In this document: positions 8,465-17,400 of the stretch, piece by piece
Position numbering within the stretch: position 1 is the first letter of the stretch
Layout of the letters: every line of letters starts with the position of its first letter
NCBI GenBank assembly: GCA_964423505.1
Contig: CAYREX010000001.1
Location: forward strand, 124,001 to 188,000
DNA: 64,000 nucleotides
Direction: 5' to 3'
Source: CAYREX01 sp964423505
GTDB taxonomy: Bacteria > Fermentibacterota > Fermentibacteria > Fermentibacterales > JCC-6
Position numbers and translations under genes: made by a program
Notes under the pieces: model-generated
The model's input: only the letters and a program-made list of their open reading frames with translations
What the model was told of the DNA's origin: nothing
Databases searched by the model: none

Positions 8465-9256
8465 ATGGACATCCTGAAGAGAGAGCTGGCACCGATAACC
8501 GAGAAGGCCTGGGAAGAGATAGACGAGCAGGCGCGCCTGGTCCTCCGCAATCACCTGACGGCGAGGTGGTTCGTGGACGTGGTCGGACCGCTTGGCAGGG
8601 AGAAGGCCTCCGTCAACGACGGCAGGCTGGATATCGTGAGGGATACGACCGAGGGAGTCGGCTACGGCCTGCGCAAGGCGAAGCCGCTGGTGGAGACCAG
8701 GGTCCCCTTCCAGCTGAGCATCATGGAGATGGACAACATCTCCCGCGGCGCAGCCGATGCCGACCTCTCCCCGCTGGAGGAGGCCATGGCCAGGGCGGCC
8801 GGCTTCGAGGACAGCGCCGTCTACTACGGCCTGGAGAAGGCCGGGATAGAGGGCCTCGCGGACTCCGCGGGGACCAGGCTGCCCGCGCCCGAGGAGGCGA
8901 AGGACCTGAGGAGCTCCGTGGCCGAGGGTATCGCTGTCCTGCTCGACTCGTCGATAGAGGGCCCCTACACGCTCATGGTGGACAGGGAGCTCTGGATGGG
9001 CCTCAACAGCATAGACCACGGCTATCCGCTGCTGCGCAAGCTGCGGGAGCAGCTGAGCGGCCCGCTCTACTACAGCCCGACCCTCGAGAGCTCGTTCCTC
9101 GTCTCGGCCAGGGGCGGTGACATGGAGCTCATCCTCGGCCACGACTTCTCCATCGGCTACGGGGGCAGCTCAGGAGACGTGCTGGAGCTCTACGCCACCG
9201 AGTCCTTCAGCTTCAGGGTGCTGGAGCCGGCGGCAGTGGTAGCCATTGGCGGCTGA
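8465..9256 (+). CDS. enc: Encapsulin nanocompartment shell protein
   Basis: 263 residues, the usual length for a T=1 family 1 encapsulin with HK97 fold. MDILKRELAPITEKAWEEID at the N-terminus is the conserved helix that binds cargo peptides. The P-domain and A-domain landmarks FVDVVGPLGREKASVNDGR, LSPLEEAMARAAGFEDSAVY and LILGHDFSIGYGG are present. I choose ATG 8465 (GGGAGAG upstream) because it gives the canonical N-terminus; an in-frame ATG at 8441 overlapping the encFtn stop would add eight residues. It assembles a protein shell around the ferritin for iron storage and oxidative protection. The iron-complex importer at 12177-15175 may supply the same pool. Confidence 0.95.
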   Translation: MDILKRELAPITEKAWEEIDEQARLVLRNHLTARWFVDVVGPLGREKASVNDGRLDIVRDTTEGVGYGLRKAKPLVETRVPFQLSIMEMDNISRGAADADLSPLEEAMARAAGFEDSAVYYGLEKAGIEGLADSAGTRLPAPEEAKDLRSSVAEGIAVLLDSSIEGPYTLMVDRELWMGLNSIDHGYPLLRKLREQLSGPLYYSPTLESSFLVSARGGDMELILGHDFSIGYGGSSGDVLELYATESFSFRVLEPAAVVAIGG

Positions 9257-9305
9257 CCGGCGTTGACGGAGCGCCGCCTCCCGGGGCGGCCCGGAGGCGA
9301 CCCTC

Positions 9306-10133
9306 CTAACGGGAGCCCTCCGGGCGCCCCGCGGCTCCCTCTGCCCGATCCGACCGGAGCAGGCTCCGCAGCACCGAGAGCAGCGCTGCAATCGTCACTG
9401 CCATGCATGCTACCGTGGTGTAGACTACGGCCGGATACTCACCGCCGAGACCCCGCTCGGATACGTGCCGAAGCAGTATCCCGCCGTACGCCCAGAGGGC
9501 GACCAGCCCCCACGCCGGGTCCCTCAGGCGCCAGACGGACATGACTGTGATCGCCACGCCGACCAGCAGGACGGCCACCGTCCAGAAGGCCTGGGAGAGT
9601 CTGAGCCCGCCCCATCCGAGCCCGACCAGCATGACGGTCGCGTTGGCGATTGTCGCGACGGTGATCCAGCCGAGGTAGACCCCGAAGGGAATCGCGACAA
9701 GGAGCGTCTCAGGCGCCGGCAGGGGCAGCCTGCCGACCGTGAGCCGGATGAAGAGGAGGCTCAGGAGCAGTACCGCCATCAGCACCATGGTGACCGGTAT
9801 CAGCATGTGGTGCCAGGCGATGATCCAGGCGGCGTTCGCGACGCAGGACACCGCGAACAGCATCCTTATCCGCCGCCTCGACCGGGGAGAGAGACGCTCG
9901 CTCCTCCGCCATGACGGCGTGAGCTGGTAGACGACGAAGCCGGCCAGGAGCAGGTATATGAGACCCCAAACGGAGAAGGTCACCGGCGCCGGGGCGAACA
10001 GGTTGGAGTAGGCGTCGGACACCTCACCCGTGGTCATCCCCCCTATGGGCAGCGCGTTCGCCAGGACGTTCACGGCCACCATGAGCAGGTAGGCCGCGAC
10101 CACCACAGCACCCGGAATCCTCTCGTCATCCAC
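9306..10133 (-). CDS. TspO/MBR-related tryptophan-rich membrane protein
   Basis: 275 residues with about eight hydrophobic segments and no signal peptide. NALPIGGMTTGEVSDAYSN followed by FAPAPVTFSVWGLIYLLL is typical of the long bacterial relatives of TspO/tryptophan-rich sensory protein. Trp residues cluster in the membrane helices (WIIAWHHML, WGGLRLSQAFWTV). These inner-membrane proteins may bind porphyrins or other hydrophobic ligands; the physiological role is unsettled. The C-terminal 20 residues are basic and Gly/Arg-rich, probably cytoplasmic. It lies 21 nt downstream of the GT87 gene on the same strand and is convergent with the encapsulin gene. Confidence 0.75.
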   Translation of the reverse strand: MDDERIPGAVVVAAYLLMVAVNVLANALPIGGMTTGEVSDAYSNLFAPAPVTFSVWGLIYLLLAGFVVYQLTPSWRRSERLSPRSRRRIRMLFAVSCVANAAWIIAWHHMLIPVTMVLMAVLLLSLLFIRLTVGRLPLPAPETLLVAIPFGVYLGWITVATIANATVMLVGLGWGGLRLSQAFWTVAVLLVGVAITVMSVWRLRDPAWGLVALWAYGGILLRHVSERGLGGEYPAVVYTTVACMAVTIAALLSVLRSLLRSDRAEGAAGRPEGSR

Positions 10134-10154
10134 GGTTCGACTTCCTCTCGGTTC

Positions 10155-11375
10155 TCATGGAATGCTCGGCTCGGCCTCCGTCGGCGCCGATTGCCCCAGC
10201 CTCGCCTTGCGGAGCAGGAGAGCGGGCAGCAGGAGCACGTCAGCGACCAGAAGCAGGGCGGCCCCGTTGTAGGGTCCGTAGCCGCCTGCCGCATTCAGCA
10301 TCGGTACGGTCCCGAGTATCATGGAGAGGACAACCGCCGTCGTAACGGCCGCCCGCGCCGGGTTGCCGCGCGAAGTCCGGCGCAGCCGCACGAGCGCCGT
10401 CACCTGGCAGTAGGGCAGGTAGACGAAGTAGTGCGGCCAGCTCGTCTTGAGGATGAAGGGCAGACAGAGCAGGCCGCAGCAGAGGAACAGCTCGGTGTCC
10501 TCTCCCCCCTCCTCGCGTCCTCTCATGAACAGCTCCCTGATGACCAGCACCGGGACGACCGCGCTTGCGGCGCACAGCATCACATGCGGGAGCCCCTCCC
10601 CCAGGGCGGGCCAGAGCCGCCCGAGCACGTTGGGCGCATATAGCGAGTTCACGCTCCGGGCCACCCAGGGGGCGACGACGATGCTCCCGGCGGAGCTCCG
10701 CTCGAACTCCCACAGCCCGGCCGGGGAGAGGACCAGCGCCGGCAGCAGCAGCATGGACGCGGCGGCGACGGCGAAGACGGCCAGGGTCCTCCGGTCCCTG
10801 CGGTAGAGATAGTAGACGGCGAAGAGGGCGGGGTAGAACTTGACCGCCGCCGCCAGCGCGAGGAGAAGCGCCGAGGCCAGGGGCCTCCTGTCGTAGATGA
10901 GCAGCGAGGCGATTACGAGAACGGTCACCGGCGTGCTCACCTGCCCCCATCTGAAGTTGTGCAGGACCGGCACCGATGTGATCACAAGCAGGTAGTAGAG
11001 CAGACCAAGCAGCCGGGAGCGCCTGCCCAGCCTGCGCATCGGGACTGCGACCAGCAGCGCCACGAAGAGCATCTGCAGTGCACCCCACGCGAACGCGGCA
11101 TCCGTCCGCGGGAGAAGTCCGAGCGGGGATATGAGCAGGGCGAAGAAGGCGGAGTACATGTACCAGGTGGATGGCTCTCCGGTCGTCAGGACAGCCGATG
11201 CCGTCGGGTACATGTGACGGTTGAAGTCCTCCATCATGAGGCTCCCCTCGTCCATGGCGGCGGTGAAGCTCCCGGAGTCGGGCCAGACGAGCATGTAGTA
11301 GAGGGCGACGAGAACGGTGAGCAGCACGGCGGCGATGGGGACGGAGCACCTCCTGATGGCTCCGGGAGATATCAG
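10155..11375 (-). CDS. GT87/DUF2029-type integral membrane glycosyltransferase
   Basis: About 406 residues with roughly ten membrane helices. HNFRWGQVSTPVTVLVIASL, ALLLALAAAVKFYPALFAVY and SLYAPNVLGRLWPA are hallmarks of the polyprenol-phosphate-mannose-dependent alpha-mannosyltransferase family (GT87, DUF2029). The acidic residue after the first helix (DEGSLMMEDFNRHMYP) matches the GT-C catalytic region. It would add a sugar to a lipid or cell-wall glycan on the outer face of the inner membrane. The start is uncertain. No ATG or GTG precedes the first helix outside the neighbouring gene. CTG 11375, overlapping that gene's TGA as CTGA and preceded by GAAGGGGGCG, fits best; GTG 11327 is the alternative. 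Confidence 0.72.
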   Translation of the reverse strand: MISPGAIRRCSVPIAAVLLTVLVALYYMLVWPDSGSFTAAMDEGSLMMEDFNRHMYPTASAVLTTGEPSTWYMYSAFFALLISPLGLLPRTDAAFAWGALQMLFVALLVAVPMRRLGRRSRLLGLLYYLLVITSVPVLHNFRWGQVSTPVTVLVIASLLIYDRRPLASALLLALAAAVKFYPALFAVYYLYRRDRRTLAVFAVAAASMLLLPALVLSPAGLWEFERSSAGSIVVAPWVARSVNSLYAPNVLGRLWPALGEGLPHVMLCAASAVVPVLVIRELFMRGREEGGEDTELFLCCGLLCLPFILKTSWPHYFVYLPYCQVTALVRLRRTSRGNPARAAVTTAVVLSMILGTVPMLNAAGGYGPYNGAALLLVADVLLLPALLLRKARLGQSAPTEAEPSIP

Positions 11376-11980
11376 AACGCCCCCTTCAGGCCTCCCCACG
11401 TGCTCTGGTCGAGCGGAGCCCCCGAGTAGGACATGACAAGCTGGGGACGCATGTCCGGGTGCGTCGGCGTGTCGCTGGACCATGCGGTGAACCAGTTCGT
11501 GATACCGGTGTCGAAGAGGCAGAAGCCGTGCTGGTCCAGGGTCCCGTCCAGCCAGGCCTGTACGATGTCGGTCACGTCGTAGTTCACCCATCCTGTCCCG
11601 ACCGGGTAGTCGACGTCCCTCTCCCAGACCAGTGCGGGCATGTTGTCCCAGTCTATGATGCCCTCGTCCCAGAAGGTCGTGCAGGCCCCCAGCCTGAGGG
11701 TCCCGCCTGCGCCGTGGCCTATGACCCCCAGGGCGAGGTATGCGGAGTGGACGGTGGCGTTCTCGTAGTGGGGATCGTCCAGCTCCACGAACTCGATGAA
11801 GACTGCATGCTGCCCGCCGGCGAAGAAGCCGCAGGCGAGGGTGTCGGAGTCGCCCGTGTTCAGGCCTGGCAGCGCCTCGGAGGTGTAGGCGTCCTTGCCC
11901 AGCTCTCCGTCTGGCTGGAAGACGGCAACGTCCGCGTTTGCAAGGAACGCCAGAAGCACAAGGGCTGCCGTCGCTCTCAT
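11372..11980 (-). CDS. Secreted DNRLRE-domain protein with TWGxLKxxF tail (tail protein C)
   Basis: 202 residues from ATG 11980 (AAGGAAGTGA upstream); MRATAALVLLAFLANA is the signal peptide. The mature part is one DNRLRE/carbohydrate-binding-like beta-sandwich: ATVHSAYLALGVIG, then TGWVNYDVTDIVQAWLDG and HGFCLFDTG in the order usual for the domain. These modules occur in surface and extracellular proteins. The last residues, SGAPLDQSTWGGLKGAF, match the tail of proteins B and D. Unlike B and D it is not followed by a terminator and SurA-like gene; the GT87 gene begins at its stop codon. It is divergent from the ABC importer. Confidence 0.82.
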   Translation of the reverse strand: MRATAALVLLAFLANADVAVFQPDGELGKDAYTSEALPGLNTGDSDTLACGFFAGGQHAVFIEFVELDDPHYENATVHSAYLALGVIGHGAGGTLRLGACTTFWDEGIIDWDNMPALVWERDVDYPVGTGWVNYDVTDIVQAWLDGTLDQHGFCLFDTGITNWFTAWSSDTPTHPDMRPQLVMSYSGAPLDQSTWGGLKGAF

Positions 11981-12103
11981 CGTGTTCACTTCCTTTCGGC
12001 TTTCATCCGCTGTTCCAGTCGCCGATGGGCTGCGGTGCAAGCATAGGCCGGTGACGCCGACACGGTCAACAACGCTCCGGCTTCTCCCGGGACCGGGGAC
12101 AGG

Positions 12104-12132
12104 TTGATTCGGTCGCTGCGGGGGCATAGGAT
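12104..12132 (+). promoter_or_regulatory. Promoter of the iron-complex ABC operon
   Basis: TTGATT (12104-12109), 17-bp spacer, TAGGAT (12127-12132), each 4/6 to consensus, about 45 nt before GTG 12177. I see no obvious Fur box nearby. Confidence 0.45.
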
Positions 12133-12176
12133 AGCGGACCGGCCCGATGACGGGCGAACCGGAAAGAGGTACACAG

Positions 12177-13325
12177 GTGACCAGGCTGACTGCATGTATG
12201 GTGACGGCGGCGCTTCTCTCGGGGGTCGGCGGCTGCGGGGGCGGCCCCGGGTCCGGGGCTGCCGGAAGCTCCCCGGAGGAGGGGCAGGTGACCGTTACCG
12301 ACGCCACCGGCAGGGAGGTCACGGTGCCGGAGGACCCGGAGCGGGTCATCTGCTCCGGGCCCGGATGCCTCAGGCTCCTCACGTATCTGCAGGCCGAGGA
12401 GAGGGCTGTCGCCGTGGACGACATGGAGGGGCGACGCCCCGCCTTCGACGCCAGACCCTACGCCATGGCCAACCCCTCCCTCGCCGGGCTGCCGGTCTTC
12501 GGCGAGTTCAGGGGACAGGACAACCCGGAGCTGATCCTCTCCCTCGACCCGCAGCCCCAGCTCGTCTTCAGGACCTACCCGCTGATGGGCGCCGACCCGC
12601 TGGAGACCGAATCCCGAACGGGCATCCCCGTCGTGGTTGTCGGCTACGGCAGGCTCTGGCCGGACCGGACGGAGCTCTACACGGCGCTCCGGACGATGGG
12701 CGGCATCCTGGACAGGGGTGAAAGGGCCGAGGAGGTCATCGCATACATCGACTCCCTCGTCGCGGACCTGCAGACCCGCACGGCCGGCCTCGGCCGGGGG
12801 GCGTCCCCGAGCTGCTACGTCGGGGGCATAGCCTATCGGGGACCTCACGGCCTCCAGTCCACGGAGCCGGCCTATCCGCCGCTCATGCTCCTCGGCGCGG
12901 GGAGCGCCGCGCTCCCGGAGGACTGGGATCAGGAGCCGCCGGAGCATGCCGACGTCGCCAGGGAGCAGATAGTCGCCTGGGACCCGGACATCATCTTCGT
13001 CGACGCCTCGACAATGCAGTCCGACCCGCAGGCGAGCGCCCTCTACCAGCTCTCCACCGACCCGGCATACTCGACACTCTCCGCCGTCCGGAGCGGCGAG
13101 GTCTACTGCCTCCCCCCCTACAACTGGTACACGAAGAACTTCGGGTCGGTCCTGGCGAACGCCTACTTCCTCGGGAAGGTGCTGTATCCGGAGAGGTTCG
13201 AGGACATCGAGCCGCGGGAGGTCGCCGACTCCATCTACGCCTTCCTGGTTGGCGAGCCGGTCTTCGACGAGCTGGACGAGGCGTTCGGCGGCATGCTCTT
13301 CGACCGGGTGGAGCTGGACATCTGA
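12177..13325 (+). CDS. Iron-complex-type ABC transporter substrate-binding lipoprotein
   Basis: 382 residues. GTG 12177 is chosen because it has AAAGAGG 7 nt upstream and yields a lipoprotein signal ending GVGGC. The body is the class III (FecB/BtuF-like) periplasmic binding fold: VTVTDATGREVTVPEDPERV at the start, DNPELILSLDPQPQLVF in the first lobe and SAVRSGEVYCLPPYNWYT in the second. The AEERAVAVDDM and PYAMANPSLAGLPVFGEF pattern is typical of the ferric-complex binding proteins of anaerobes. It captures an iron chelate (or possibly cobalamin or haem) and delivers it to the permease and ATPase encoded 18 nt and about 1.1 kb downstream. Confidence 0.9.
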   Translation: MTRLTACMVTAALLSGVGGCGGGPGSGAAGSSPEEGQVTVTDATGREVTVPEDPERVICSGPGCLRLLTYLQAEERAVAVDDMEGRRPAFDARPYAMANPSLAGLPVFGEFRGQDNPELILSLDPQPQLVFRTYPLMGADPLETESRTGIPVVVVGYGRLWPDRTELYTALRTMGGILDRGERAEEVIAYIDSLVADLQTRTAGLGRGASPSCYVGGIAYRGPHGLQSTEPAYPPLMLLGAGSAALPEDWDQEPPEHADVAREQIVAWDPDIIFVDASTMQSDPQASALYQLSTDPAYSTLSAVRSGEVYCLPPYNWYTKNFGSVLANAYFLGKVLYPERFEDIEPREVADSIYAFLVGEPVFDELDEAFGGMLFDRVELDI

Positions 13326-13343
13326 CCGGGGGGAGCGCGGCGC

Positions 13344-14411
13344 TTGCATCTGGATGACGGCAGGGTGCCGGAGGAGTACCGCAGGTACACCTCCCGGAAG
13401 ACGCTGGTCATCATCCTGGGCCTCGTCCTGCTCGGTCTGCTGCTGCTGGTCTCCATCTCCCTCGGCTCCGTGCGTCTGCCCCTCGAGAAGGTCATCGGAG
13501 CCCTGCTGAAAGGTGCGGGCGACCACCGTACCAGGATGATAGTGGCCGGCATTAGGCTCCCGCAGGCGCTCGCCGCCCTGACCGCGGGTGCCGGTCTCTC
13601 CGTCTCCGGCGTTGCCATGCAGTCGGTCCTGAGGAACCCCCTCGGCTCTCCGTTCACCCTGGGGATATCCAGCGCGGCCGCCTTCGGGGCGGCTCTGGCG
13701 GTCATGGTACTGGGCTCCGGGACCATGCACAGCACCGGCGCCGACGCCCTCTCAATCACGAACCCGTACACCACGACCGCGGCAGCCTTCCTGTCGTGCA
13801 TGGCTGCAGCGCTGGTCATCCTGACAGTCTCCAGGACCGGCAGGGCCTCGCCGGAGGTGATAGTGCTGACGGGCGTGGCCCTGGGCTCCCTCTTCTCCGC
13901 CGGCACAATGCTCCTGCAGTACTTCGCCGACGATGTCCAGCTCTCGGCCATCGTCTTCTGGACCTTCGGAGACCTGGGCAGGGCCAGCTGGAGGGAGCTG
14001 GCCGCAATGTCGGCGGTGACCGCGCTTGCCTCGGCATACTTCCTTTGCAGGACCTGGACCTACAACGCCATGGACGCAGGTGACGAGGCGGCGGAGAGCC
14101 TCGGCGTAAACGTGGAGAGGACCAGGCTGGCGGGCATGCTGGTGGCCTCGCTGGTGACCGCCACCATCATCTCCTTCGTCGGCATCATCGGTTTCGTCGG
14201 CCTGGTCGGCCCGCACATGGTCAGGCGACTGCTCGGCGACGACCACCGCTTCCTCCTGCCGGGCTCCATGCTGGCCGGCGGCATCCTGCTCCTTGCGGCG
14301 GACACGGTCGCCCGGGTCGTCCTCGCGCCGAGGGTACTCCCGGTGGCGATACTGACCGCCTTCGTCGGCGCCCCGGCCTTCGTCTTCCTGCTCGTCCGGA
14401 GGAGGCGGTGA
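13344..14411 (+). CDS. FecCD-family ABC transporter permease
   Basis: 355 residues starting at TTG 13344, preceded by GGGGGGAG. It has about ten membrane helices. IRLPQALAALTAGAGLSVSGVAMQSVLRNPLGSP is the signature of the BtuC/FecCD permease family, here split by Gly/Ala-rich helices. FVGIIGFVGLVGPHMVRRLLGDDHR is the cytoplasmic coupling loop that contacts the ATPase. It forms the inner-membrane channel of the iron-complex importer. Gap of 18 nt to the binding-protein gene; its TGA overlaps the ATG of the ATPase gene by one base. Confidence 0.93.
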   Translation: MHLDDGRVPEEYRRYTSRKTLVIILGLVLLGLLLLVSISLGSVRLPLEKVIGALLKGAGDHRTRMIVAGIRLPQALAALTAGAGLSVSGVAMQSVLRNPLGSPFTLGISSAAAFGAALAVMVLGSGTMHSTGADALSITNPYTTTAAAFLSCMAAALVILTVSRTGRASPEVIVLTGVALGSLFSAGTMLLQYFADDVQLSAIVFWTFGDLGRASWRELAAMSAVTALASAYFLCRTWTYNAMDAGDEAAESLGVNVERTRLAGMLVASLVTATIISFVGIIGFVGLVGPHMVRRLLGDDHRFLLPGSMLAGGILLLAADTVARVVLAPRVLPVAILTAFVGAPAFVFLLVRRRR

Positions 14412-17400
14412 TGGTCCGGGCGGAGGGGCTTCGGTTCTCCTACGGGGACAGGGAGGTCCTCAGGGACGTATCGCTCCGTGCGGAGGAGCACGAGGTTGTG
14501 GCCGTCATGGGCCCCAACGGCTCCGGCAAGACCACGCTCCTGCGCTGTCTGGACGGACTGCTGAAGCCGAAGAGTGGCATGGTGACGCTTCTGGGAAGGG
14601 ACCTGCGCCGCTACTCGCGGAGGGAGAGGGCCAGGAGGATGGCCTACGTACCCCAGAGGGGTGAGCCGGGCAGGCTGACGGCCTTCGACGCCGTACTGCT
14701 GGGGCGGAGGCCGCACATGGGCTTCCGGGTATCACGGCGGGACCTCTCGCTCGTCGACGCAGCCCTCCGGAGCCTCGGCATCAGGCATCTCGCGATGCGG
14801 CCGACCACGAGGATGAGCGGCGGCGAGCTGCAGAAGGTCGGCATAGCCCGGGCGCTGGTCGGTCAGCCCGGGGTGATGCTCCTGGACGAGCCGACTGCCT
14901 CCCTGGACCTCCGGAGCCAGCTCTCCATAACACGGCTCATCAGGACCATCGTCAGGGGACACCCGATGTGCGCCGTCATGACGATGCACGACCTGAACAC
15001 GGCACTCAGGTACGCGGACCGGTTCGTTTTCCTGCGCGGCGGTGAGGTCCACGCCTCGGTGGACGCGGACGGGGTCACCCCCGCGATCGTGGAGGAGGTC
15101 TACGGGGTGCCGGTCAAAGTAGGGAGGCACGAGGGACGGCCGTTCGTCGTTCCGCTCGAGCCGGAAGCGGACTAGGGGCCGTGGGGGAGCTCGATTATCT
15201 CGCCGTCCATGTAGTGGTAGATGCCGACCCCGCCGCCGAGCGTCGGTACCCTCCGGAGGAAGGAGTAGTGCCAGGCGGTGCCGGGCCTGGGATGTCCCTC
15301 GACGTGCTGCAGGGTGATGCCGGACAGGTAGAGCCCGGAATAGTCCAGCTCGCAATCACCCTCCAGGTACTCCCGGACGGTCTCCACCGACTCGAAGAGC
15401 GGAATGGAGGGGGTCCATTCCCCGGCCTCACCGTCATCCGCGGGCAAGGCTGCCGGACACGCGAGCGCCAGGGCCAGGAACAACCGGGCGACACTCCACT
15501 CCATGGTGCGTGGACCTCCCTTCGTCCCCGGGCACTGGGCTCCGCCCGACCGCCGTACCGTATACCGCCGAGGGCCCCCTCTCATTCCCCGGCCCGGGGA
15601 TGCCTGTAAGCAGCCGGATGCACCGGGGTCCTCTGCTGCTATATTAGCTCTCCCGGGCGAGGGATGCCAGCGGAGCCCCGCACCGACGGAGCCGCACCAA
15701 GCATGAACGGAGGACGCATGCCGGGCGTGGTCGCCATGCCGCCACGGCTCAGCCATGTGCTGCTGGTGGACGACAACGACAGGTACGCCGAGGCCATCGA
15801 GGGACACCTCCGGCGCAGGGGCACCGTCGTGGAGCGGGTCAGGAGCGCCGAGGAGGGCCTCGCCATCCTCAGGGAGAAGGCGGCGGACTTCGACGGCGTC
15901 ATAACCGACATCACCATGGAGACCCAGATATCCGGCCTCCGAATACTCTCCCGGGCGAGGAGGCTGGGCTTCAGGGGAGTCCTGGTGACCGCTTCCACCG
16001 GCCTCGACTCACGCCTGGGCTACCTTCTCAACCGGTTCATCCTCGGTACCATCTACGGTTGCGACTACCTCATCCCGAAGAGGCACATCAAGTCGCGGGG
16101 AAGGGTGGCCTGGATACGGTCCTGATTGCCTGGAACCACTCCTTGACCCGCATGTATGTCCGACTTATCGTGAGAATTCAGTGATCAGCCCGGAATGGCA
16201 GCCGGGCGCCATGCCCTCCGGGCGTACACCCGGAGATATCGGGAGGGAAGAGATGTACTCGAGGAAGCTGCTCGTGCTGATGATGACCGTCGGAGCGGCC
16301 ACGCTGGGGCTGGCATGCGGAGGCGGAGAGCCGGAAGAGAGCGCCTACGACGGCGAGACCCTCGAGGAGGCCGTCGACACGGAGGTCGCCGTCGAGCCGG
16401 GAGAGGGCGAGATGACCGAGGAGCCGTCTGCCGGCGAGATGGAGGAAGGGAACGCAGACCGTCCCGACCCCGGGGAGATGACCGAGGAGGAGAAGGTCGC
16501 CTGGGTCGAGGAGAACTGCATCTGCGCCCAGTGTCCCACCTACGTCCCGTGCGCTGCGCAGGAGGACGAGCTGGGCTACTGCGCCGTAGGCGAGAGCAAC
16601 TGCATCGTCGAGGAGATATCCTGCATCTGCCCCGAATGCCCGGTCACCGAGGAGATGGGCCTCGAGTGGGGCTACTACTGCACGAGGGGCTCCGCGGAGG
16701 AGATGGCGGCCGCCGAGGGCGAGTAGCCGAAGACCCTGTCTGCTTGGAGCGCCGGTGGCACCGCCGGCGCTCCTCTTTCTTTGACGCAGGCTGCAGCATG
16801 CTTGGATTGCCCGCATGACACGGACGAGCCACCGCACCGCTCGCTCCTGTAGCCGGGCCGACATTGCCGACCCGGCTGGGATGTCCATCACCTAGAAGGT
16901 TCCCGTAGAGATATCGGAGCCCGACGGCTCGTGACCGGTAGGTCGCGGGCCTATCTGCGTTCCGTGAAGACGGGATGGAGGTTGTTGCATGGTGTCGCAC
17001 CGGGCAGGAGGAGTGCCGGGCTCGATAGGCGGCACGCCGCTGGTCGAGCTGGGCAGGCTCTCTCCTTCGGGAGGCGGCAGGGTGTTCGCCAAGCTCGAGG
17101 GGCAAATCCGGGAGGATCCGTGAAGGGCAGGACGGCTCTCTGGATGGTGAAGGAGGCCGTCGCGTCGGGAAGGCTGGAGAGTGGCATGGTCATACTGGAG
17201 GCTACATCCGGCAACACCGGCATCGGCCTGGCCATGGTGGGTGCGGCTCTTGGGTATCCGGTGGAGCTGGTTGTGCCGGATGAAGTGAGCGGAGAGCGGA
17301 TCGAGACGATGCTGGCTTTCGGAGCAGGGGTCGTGCGCTCAACGGGCGACGATGGCACCGACGGCGCCCGGGAGCTGGCCGCTTCCATCAACCGGGATGA